In this document: positions 56,900 to 64,000 of the stretch, piece after piece
Layout: each line of letters opens with the position of its first letter
Numbering within the stretch: the stretch's first letter is position 1
Source: Liolophura sinensis
Taxonomy: Eukaryota > Mollusca > Polyplacophora > Chitonida > Chitonidae
NCBI RefSeq assembly: GCF_032854445.1
Contig: NC_088295.1
Coordinates: 65,887,249-65,951,248 of the forward strand
Length of the DNA: 64,000 bases
Reading direction: 5' to 3'
The notes under the pieces: model-generated
What the model was told of the DNA's origin: nothing
Seen by the model: only the letters and a program-made list of their open reading frames with translations
Databases searched by the model: none
Made by a program: the position numbers and the translations under genes

Positions 56900-57072
56900 A
56901 TTTTGTTTATTTATTTGGTTGGTGCGTTACGCTACACTAAAAATATTTCAATATACGGCGGGGGCGAGTATTTTGGTGTGAGGAAACCGGGCAGAACAGG
57001 TTGCTGCCAGGCCTTCATAGCATGAGCTGGACTTGAACTCACAGCGGCCGCATTGGTGAGAGGCCACGGGCC
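56900..57072 (-). mobile_element. SINE-A copy with internal deletion
   Basis: It has a tttatttatttggttggtgc tail, gaggaaaccgggcagaacag, then directly ggttgctgccaggccttc and the head side gctggacttgaactcacagc and gcattggtgagaggcc. Confidence 0.87.
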
Positions 57073-57079
57073 CATTAAT

Positions 57080-58075
57080 AAAATGCTGTCTCCATTTTTA
57101 TATTTAGTTCTAAATGAAATTCTTGTAACCTTTACTGGAACATGGCGTGCAACGCCTATTTTAGGGTCAGAGAAAAGTTGGTATGACGCCATTGACAATA
57201 CACGTTATCACTATTGTCTCCAAAACCCACCTTAAAACACAAACCAGTAAATGACTGCATTTAACTCAGTGAAAAAATCTAAATATTAAGTGAAGGCATT
57301 TTCAGTTTTTAATGGACTTTCTACATAAAATTGCTTGAGTCTTGTTTTTCTTTCCTGCTAAGACACGTGCATTGACTGCCTCGGCACTAAACTGGTGGAA
57401 AAGAAATGCAAATAATCTATGTAAATTAATTAAGATACGTAACAATGTAATATTTCTGGAAACGGGATATGCTTGTTATAAATATCTATATATAAAAAAT
57501 AAACGTCGGTTGTGGTTGTTTCATATTTATTATCGTTTGTGAACTATGTCACCTGTGTACTATAGTTAGATGTGTTGTCATGGGCGTTAAGACCACCGCA
57601 TACTACGACTGCTTTATAAAGAAGATCCTGCTGTATCCTTGACCTCTACGGATTGCGATCTCACTGATATATGTCAAAACACGTCATGATGATAAACTGA
57701 CAAGAGTTTTGAAACCCAGTCATGATAACACTGAAGTCAGAAGGTTTACCGGAGTACTGAGAAAACTGTTACACGGTCAATAGATGCAATCCATACATTC
57801 GCTGTCTTATGTTCAGACTCAAGGTAGAGGTATTAAGTTTACCATGGCCAGCAAGGTCACAGACTCGATAAATATTCCACTTAAACTTTGCCTGACATGA
57901 TTTCGTTACGAAAAATGCCACAGTGCAGCGTTGCGTACAAACAAACTAAGCACACCCCCTTGGCTATTGTCGCAACCTCGGCCAATTCTGCTTCCAGCTC
58001 TTGCAGATTTTGTACAGGAGATTCTTGTTAGTGCCTGTGTGTCATTGCCAAGAATAGCTCGAAATGTGTGCCTCA
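57080..58075. other. Intergenic stretch without a recognised gene
   Basis: Short chance frames only; no repeat family recognised. Confidence 0.4.
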
Positions 58076-58079
58076 TCTC

Positions 58080-58370
58080 TGTCGGTAGTGGTTTCCTCGT
58101 AGTGCCTCCCCTGTATTACCTCGCAATGCCTCCTCAGTGTCACTGATGGTTGCCTCGTAGTGCCTCCTCTTTATCACTGGTGGTTTATTCGTAGTGCTTC
58201 CACTGTCTCAGTGATGGTTTCCTCGTAGTGCCACCTCATCGTCACTGGTTGTTTTCTCGTAGTGCCTCCTATTTGTCACTGGTAGTTTCCTCGTAGCGCC
58301 TCCTCTGTGTCACTGGTAGTTTCCTCGTAGTGTCTATTGTCAGTGATAGTTTCCTAATAGTTCCTTCTCT
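58080..58370. repeat. About 35-38-bp minisatellite
   Basis: Repeated units of the form gtcactggtagtttcctcgt followed by agtgcctcctctgt, about eight copies, imperfect. A run of 13-14 G follows at about 58438. Confidence 0.85.
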
Positions 58371-58696
58371 CTCGAGCTTTGGCTTTTTAAGTTCATTTTC
58401 TTATTTTGTGAATATTTTTTTGTTTGGTGGGGTTGGTGGGGGGGGGGGGGTGCGAAATCAAACTGTTAAAGCACTGGAGATGGGTCACATAACCCGCTAT
58501 TGTAAGCCAGCTAGACAGTGTGCTAAAAGGATCTAGTCAATTTTTTTCATTGCCTGCTTACGATAGTGGGTTAGATTACGCCTTAGCCGACTAGCAGACA
58601 TTAGACGGTTACCGAAGTTTTGTGAAACGGGCGACTGGCATCGGGAATTCTTAGTTTATAAGCGGAGAATCAATGTAAAAGACTCCTGCACTGGCA

Positions 58697-58850
58697 GTAT
58701 TTATTTATTTGATATGTGTTTTACGCCGCACTTAAGAATATTTCACTTATACCAGCATTATGGTGGGAGAAAATCGGGCAGAAAACGCCCAACAACGTGC
58801 GGGTGGTCGTGAGTTAACCCCGGGCCCTGCCAAAAATAAATAAATCTCAG
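58697..58850 (-). mobile_element. SINE-A copy, rearranged
   Basis: It has tatttatttgatatgtgttt, acgccgcacttaagaatatt and gcattatggtgggagaaaat in minus orientation. Plus-orientation words (gtgcgggtggtcgtgagtta) and an aaaataaataaat end follow, suggesting two fused copies. Confidence 0.75.
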
Positions 58851-58859
58851 TACAGTAAT

Positions 58860-59327
58860 ACGGAAGCCTATTGGTGCCACAGTCAATAAAAAATGTATCC
58901 AGCAAATTCGTTAAAACGGATAAATATTCCGTTTTAGCGAATTACTATGTTATACAGTTTACTACTGTTATAGCGCAGTAGCAAACCGGATTACTATTCC
59001 GCTTGAATGGATTACTTTTTATTTTAATGGATTACTGTTACTGATTGCTATTCTTTATAACGACAACATGTTCAATTGCATGAGGTAAAGAAAACCTTTA
59101 AACAATATTTAAAGAAATAGTGCATAAAGATGTACTATTCGGATATTCTGTTGTTCCTCACTCATGTCCATGACATTTAATGACATTTAATTATTATTGT
59201 CCATGACAATAATATCGTTTTAACGGGTAATAAGATCGCGTTATCGCGATAAAACGCAAAAGTAGTCACTTTTAATGAATTGGTTGGACGCATTTTTTTA
59301 TTTATCGTGGCACCATAGGCTTCCGCA
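58860..59327. mobile_element. Foldback/MITE family 2
   Basis: Inverted ends of about 60 bp: CGGAAGCCTATTGGTGCCAC at 58861 and the reverse complement of CGGAAGCCTATGGTGCCACG at about 59307-59326. Both continue inward into aataaaaaatg. The interior is AT-rich with many self-complementary GTTTTAACG-type words and no coding frame. Confidence 0.85.
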
Positions 59328-59329
59328 TG

Positions 59330-59780
59330 CCTCATCTTCTGTGTGAGCCAGACATTCTGTTTATAGAATTTTGATTGTAGTTTTAAAAAAACATGATTGT
59401 GGCTTAAAAAAAACCCAGTGACACAAAAGCCTATGACGTGAGCCTCTAGTCACATGACCTAAACTATATAACTGCAACTAGCCCTAGTTACGCATAAGGC
59501 TATACGCCATGTGTGACTTGGGACGAACATATATCATTTGCTGATAGTGAGGTGACTACAGGCTTAAGACACACCAAATTTACCGTTATTTGGTCATTTA
59601 TAAGAAGACATGGGTGAGTTGTCTTTCTTGTCTTTGTAGTCTCCGTGGAAGACGGGAGTAAAAATAAGCCCATGAGACCGAACAGGGTCATGCATAGCAC
59701 TTGCTATCAGACTGACATATAAAAAGCGAGGTCGGCGCAATCTCGTGATATCGTGCCATACACGTACCGACAGATAGGTC
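59330..59780. other. Upstream region of BHMT-like 4
   Basis: No gene recognised. Minus-strand frames of 65 codons overlap the presumed promoter and have no motif. Confidence 0.4.
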
Positions 59781-59787
59781 GCCACTT

Positions 59788-59798
59788 GCATATATAAA
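59788..59798 (+). promoter_or_regulatory. TATA box of BHMT-like gene 4
   Basis: GCATATATAAA is the same box as in copies 1 and 2. No ATG lies at the 84-nt distance seen in those two copies. Confidence 0.6.
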
Positions 59799-60389
59799 GG
59801 AATGTTGTGAAGTCTCCCTCATTATTGATCAGTGACAAATCTTTCTCGTGATAATTTCTGTTAATCACTAAGTTACTCAATCACTAAGTTACTATATCCT
59901 GAGCTCCTAAGACCACAAAAGGGTTCTAAATGTAGATCGATCTGAAACTAACTTGTTCTAGCACTGATGTTGGGTGCAGTAGTGGTATATCTCTTACATG
60001 CTTTGGCTATTCTTACATTAAAAAGGAAGTTTTGTTTTTGCCTGTGTTATTTTTAAGCAATAATCCATACAGTTTTGATACTGATGCGCAACTGGATCCG
60101 GATTCAGAATTTTTTTTTACCATTGTCTATTGTACAAAATGTCGGTAACGAAAAAAAGTTATAAACAGATTTGGGTCAGATCTGGTACACAGCTTGGTCA
60201 ATGGCCAATCGATAATTCATTTTATTTTGGTGGTTATGCGGATGTGGATTCAGATTAAAGAAGTCGTTTTAACTATTCTTTACCATTGTCAGATGCTGCG
60301 GAAAACGTCATAGACAATCTGAATAAAACCTTGTGTACTAATCTCAGAAAAAGTATGTGTTCATTTTAATAGGAAGTCTTTTGTCTGAG

Positions 60390-60625
60390 TGGTGCTTGAA
60401 TGTATTCTGTTAATGGAGAATTTTGTTATTCTAACATAATACTGCGTTATATTCAGCATAATATCCTGTTAGTCAAGTAGAATCCTTATGTACATTAACA
60501 GAATATTTCCGCTGCATTTAACAGAATAATCTGCGGCAATAACAGAGTGCATTTTAGCATTATTCAAACAACAGTCTTTCTGTTAAAATCAACAGATTGA
60601 TTTTTTGAATGTAACAGTTAGGTAC
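60390..60625. repeat. Cluster of inverted CTGTTAA / TTAACAG words
   Basis: The words attctgttaa, ttaacagaat, taacagagtg, ctgttaaaat and caacagattg recur in both orientations over about 230 bp in intron 1 of BHMT-like 4. It looks like a decayed foldback element; ends are not definable. Confidence 0.5.
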
Positions 60626-61012
60626 TGATCGGTATCTGGATCCGGATACACGGATTTTCTGAACGATTCTTTACTATTGTCAGATGTCGTAAAGAAGCTA
60701 TGCATGTTTTCACATGGAGCAACACTGAAGTCCGGCTTTCGTGACAGGAGGGTTTTGCTCTTTCATTAATCCAGCACGGTTCTCTCTACAATGAACATGA
60801 AGCACTGATTTTCTCACTGAAAAGTTTCTGAAATTCTTGTACGCACATTCTGTTTGTTAAATCTGCCTGTCTAAGCAATGCAAACAACGTCCAATATCTT
60901 CCTGGAATTAAGCAGACTAGACGTGTAGCTCGAAGTCTACCAATTTTGCTACCGTAAAGCTTGTACATGCATTGAATAGATACATATTTATGGACTCTGT
61001 GGCTTAAAACAG

Positions 61013-62067
61013 GTCTGTTGGACAAATTGTCAAAGGGAGAGAACTTGGTCGTCGCTGAAGGATACCTGTTCGAGTTCGAGCGACGTTGTAGACTGAAGGC
61101 AGGTGCTTTTGTTCCGGACGTGTCCGTACACCGTCCAGACCTCGTGAAGTCTCTGTATGAGGAGTTTGTGTACGCCGGAAGTGATGTCGTTCTAGCATTC
61201 ACTGTGAGTAAACATGGGCTTAAAATCTTCCATTCCTTTTCTAGACCGACTTATTTACACGGAACATTAATTCATGGGAATTAAAGTTCAAAATGGGTTG
61301 CATGTACATACACATCGTCATACAGATGACTCAAATGTTATGACTTTCATCATTACTTTAAATGTTGAAAAGTAATAAAGTATGAATTCTTTTCTGAAAC
61401 TTTTTGAACATCTTAACCTTGGCAGATCGGGACCTAAATACGGATCCAGTAAATTTTCAGGCGATTCTTCGCTGTTCTAAAATGTGTGTCAGCAGTTAAC
61501 ACTGTGGAAAAAGTTATGGACGGATGTCGCGTTATAGTCCATCCTTAAAACTTCCAATTTAATACATCTCATGATTTTTGAATAAATGTACAAGGCGAGA
61601 GATTTTGTAAATACGACGGATCAAGCCTAATTTAGTACAGAAACACAGAAGTCATTAATGTGTGGGTTTAACTATGAGAATCGAGTCCTAAGAACTTAGC
61701 AGTTTTGCTTCTCAGAGATGTTTTGAATATTAATGAAGGCTTCAGTCAAAAAGCAGGCATGCATAGGCCTAACTCCATCTACATGTTCAAGTTGACAACT
61801 CGTAGTTCTTCTTACATTTTCAAGAACCATATTCCCTTTAAAACAACTATATTCCAACGTATCTACTTTCAGTATTATGCTCATAGAGAAAAGCTGCGTT
61901 TAGTTGGAAAGGAAAATGACCTGGAAAAAATAAACAGAACAGCTTTGACGCTGGCGCGTGAAGTGGCAGACGACACCGGAACGTTGATGGCGGGAAACAT
62001 CTGCAACACGACTGTGTATGACAGATCCATTCCGGAAACAGTCGCACAAGCTGCGAATATCTTCAAG
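61013..62067 (+). CDS. BHMT-like: Betaine-homocysteine S-methyltransferase-like protein, copy 4 (exons 2-3 only)
   Basis: Exon 2 (61013-61203, 191 nt) and exon 3 (61873-62067, 195 nt) match the other copies exactly in length and phase and are fully open with good splice sites. They read [20 protein letters not shown] and [20 protein letters not shown] ... [15 protein letters not shown]. Where the others read ERRGYL and VHAGSD, this copy has ERRCRL and VYAGSD. Exon 1 is uncertain: ATGTTGG at 59967-59973 followed by GTGCAG has the right phase but a weak donor and only seven bases. Exons 4-7 are not in the window, because an LTR retrotransposon starts in intron 3 about 450 bp after exon 3. Whether the gene continues beyond that element cannot be decided here. 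Confidence 0.85.
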
Positions 62068-62164
62068 GTGAGCTTAGTATTTACTAGGGCGAATGCGTTA
62101 CGTTCAACTTTTTTCGACTACAAATTACTCCCCACGTCCATTGTCCAGCATGCCACTTGTTTTT

Positions 62165-62345
62165 GAATAATTATAACTTCACCCCCGGAGGCAATGAATT
62201 ATTGGTGTCGAAACAAGACTCATGAAGTTTAACATTAGAAAAAGTATTCTAACTGCATTTTCGTTGCAATATTATGGGCGTCCAACATGTCAGTGTGTAG
62301 AGCTTGGATTGTTACGTATCATTAAAGAAAGGCAAAGGACCTGGT
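62165..62345. repeat. Block shared with BHMT-like 2 (intron 3 of copy 4)
   Basis: Second member of the pair described at 33283-33465. Here it lies just downstream of exon 3. Confidence 0.75.
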
Positions 62346-62514
62346 ACGGAAAGACGGAGAATCGGTCCCAGAGAGGTACGAGAAGAAAGTGCCAATTTCA
62401 AAATCACCATAATTCTCTGAATTTCCGAATCAGAAGTATAAAACTTGGTCAAGGTGCCCATAAAATTTATGTAACCCTAGAACAGATGGTTGCTTGGCAA
62501 TAACCCGCCAAATA

Positions 62515-62676
62515 TGTGTTATGGATATGTCGATGTGCATGATCTAGATCCACAGTTTCATTGTGACCCAAGCGCACTCGATGTAGTGGCGAGTACACGA
62601 GTCAATTAAAGTCGTATGTGTTGCAGTATTCGGTCGTCGGTTGTATGTCATTATGCTAAGCCCGCAGACTTAAACA
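62515..62676 (+). mobile_element. 5' long terminal repeat of an LTR retrotransposon
   Basis: A short LTR of about 160 bp, inferred from its position. It begins TGTGTTATGG (the exact start could be 62515 or 62517) and ends in ACTTAAACA immediately before a primer-binding site. The 3' LTR is outside the window, so the boundaries cannot be confirmed by comparison. Confidence 0.6.
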
Positions 62677-62690
62677 TGGTGTCAGAAGTG
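62677..62690 (+). other. Primer-binding site, tRNA-Leu type
   Basis: TGGTGTCAGAAGTG directly follows the LTR. TGG is complementary to the CCA end of a tRNA, and the rest resembles the complement of a leucine tRNA 3' end, as used by some Ty3/gypsy elements. Confidence 0.65.
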
Positions 62691-62988
62691 AAGTGACTGA
62701 TTGTAGCACATGGCAGAAATTTATCGCAGCTCACAGGACCGAGCTATTTGGCATTGTTATTGAATTTCATGCGATCGCCCTGTAACGCTGTTTACAGTGG
62801 ATTCCGCCATATTGGGTTTCGACATCAGAAGTTTCCTTGATGAACTTTTCGCTTGACATACGACGTGTATTTGTCATTTTGGTGAAAGAAAGAATATTAC
62901 CAATAAGACTTTGACAACTTTTACGATGAATTCAAGCATTTACAGACTCTGTGAATTACAATTTACGCGTGAAAGGACCATCGAGGAA

Positions 62989-64000
62989 ATGGCTACGTAT
63001 CAGATACCAGCGCCACAGCCGATGTCTGTGAAAGGCGATGTCTCGGACAACTGGAAGAATTTTAGAACATCGTGGGACTATTATGCCAAAGCTGCCGAAC
63101 TCACTGAGAAGGATGAATCAGTTCAAGCCGCAATTCTATGCAGTGTGATGGGTATGGAATGCGTAAAAGTGATGGAACAGTTTTGTGACATTGTCAAATG
63201 AAGATAAACAAGTGCCAGGTCGTATTCTAAAGGCACTTGGAGATCATTTTATGCCACAGAAACATTTACTGTTCGAACGAGTGAAATTTGGTTATGCAAA
63301 TCAGACTGATCAAGAGTCCGTTGATCAATATGTGGTTAGACTGAGATAGTTAGCGGAAACCTGTGAATTTGAGACATTGTGTGAAAGTTTGATTAGAGAC
63401 CGGTTAGTGATGGGTACTCATGATAGCTCAACTAGAGATAGATTACTTCGAGAACGGCCAGTTCCAGACTTAAATCGTTGCATTGAGGCTTTACGTGCAT
63501 GTGAATTGTCAAAAGCTCACAAAGAACAACTACGCAGTGCAACAACAACTGTTAGTGATCCACAAAGTATGGTACATGCAACATCTAAGCAACCCAGAAA
63601 GGAGAGAACTCGGAACAAAAAACCAGATCACAAGACACACACGAAGAACACAAACTCATCAGGTTCAAACAAGCACACAGCACACATTGTTTGCCGCTAT
63701 TGTGGTCAAAATCATGTCAAAGGCAAAGATAATTGCCCAGCTTCTGGCAAGACCTGTGAGAAATGTGGAAAATTGCACCATTTTTCTTCTGTTTGCAAGT
63801 TAAAGACCTACTCAAGGAAGAAATTGCATCAAGCTAGTGCTCACTATGATGAGGCAGACACTGATTCTGACGATCTGTTGTTAGCTATACAGAGTATAGG
63901 TGCAGTCACAGATGTGACCGATATGAACAGACACTCAGGTTTCATGGTTCCAATGACATTTCACACAGATTACCCATGCACAATGAAAGTTCAGCTAGAT
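62989..64000 (+). pseudogene. Ty3/gypsy-type Gag (and start of Pol), interrupted, runs off window
   Basis: The first frame opens at 62989 with MATYQIPAPQPMSV and a typical capsid-like start (DVSDNWKNFRTSWDYYAKAA), and stops at 63199-63201. The homologous sequence continues in another frame from about 63197 to the window end, with one internal TAG at 63347-63349. The continuation shows capsid words (ESVDQYVVRLR, FETLCESLIRDRLVMG). A nucleocapsid with two zinc knuckles follows: CRYCGQNHVKGKDNC and CEKCGKLHHFSSVC. The frame reaches the last bases of the window at VQLD, where the aspartic protease motif would be expected to begin. The frame break plus the stop suggest this copy cannot make normal Gag, unless one is a sequencing artefact. 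It sits in intron 3 of BHMT-like 4, in the same orientation. Confidence 0.85.

Noticed and set aside
58080-58370. Regular ~36-bp repeats resembling a CRISPR array
   Set aside because: There are no unique spacers between constant repeats, and the whole unit varies. The window is an animal genome with introns, so this is a minisatellite.

Overview
This is a 64 kb piece of an animal nuclear genome. Genes are split by introns with GT/AG junctions, coding exons are sparse, and the DNA between them is crowded with short interspersed repeats, foldback elements and minisatellites. The commonest repeat has a tRNA-like head with a TAAA/AAATA tail. I associate repeats of this kind with molluscs and other lophotrochozoans, so a marine lophotrochozoan (bivalve-like mollusc or relative) is my best guess; the window alone does not prove it. 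Features were called by reading reading frames, splice junctions and remembered protein families. No database was searched.

Layout. (1) 746-8406, minus strand: eight exons of MBTPS2 (site-2 protease). The start codon, first membrane span and zinc-binding HEVGH motif are present, and the last exon(s) lie off the left edge. (2) 8.4-10.9 kb: a divergent intergenic region with an old inverted duplication and a YY1-type promoter motif. (3) 10966-15784, plus strand: TAF12 in six coding exons, with a histone fold and a polyadenylation signal near 16.17 kb. (4) 16.2-19.6 kb: SINEs and a broken LINE reverse-transcriptase fragment. (5) 19771 to the right edge, plus strand: a tandem array of four betaine-homocysteine methyltransferase-like genes. 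Copies 1-3 are intact seven-exon genes of 352, 350 and 347 codons. Copy 4 shows only exons 2 and 3 before the window enters an LTR retrotransposon. Between copies 1 and 2 lies a decayed minus-strand coding relic of an uncharacterised, probably transposon-linked family.

The four array members share exon phases and nearly identical exon lengths (13/191/195/112/179-182/82/272-284 nt). Copies 1, 2 and 4 also share a GCATATATAA box, which sits exactly 84 nt upstream of the ATG in copies 1 and 2. The three zinc-ligand cysteines are kept in copies 1-3. All four differ from vertebrate BHMT in the N-terminal substrate loop (AEGY instead of DGG), and copies 1-3 end before the vertebrate C-terminal dimerisation arm. 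Homocysteine methylation is therefore a reasonable guess, but the methyl donor is open.

The most unusual pattern is that four tandem duplications carry a piece of an exon edge together with its splice site: TAF12 exon 2 donor, BHMT-like 2 exon 6 acceptor, BHMT-like 3 exon 3 acceptor (grown into a minisatellite), and BHMT-like 3 exon 4 donor. Several duplicated splice sites still look usable.
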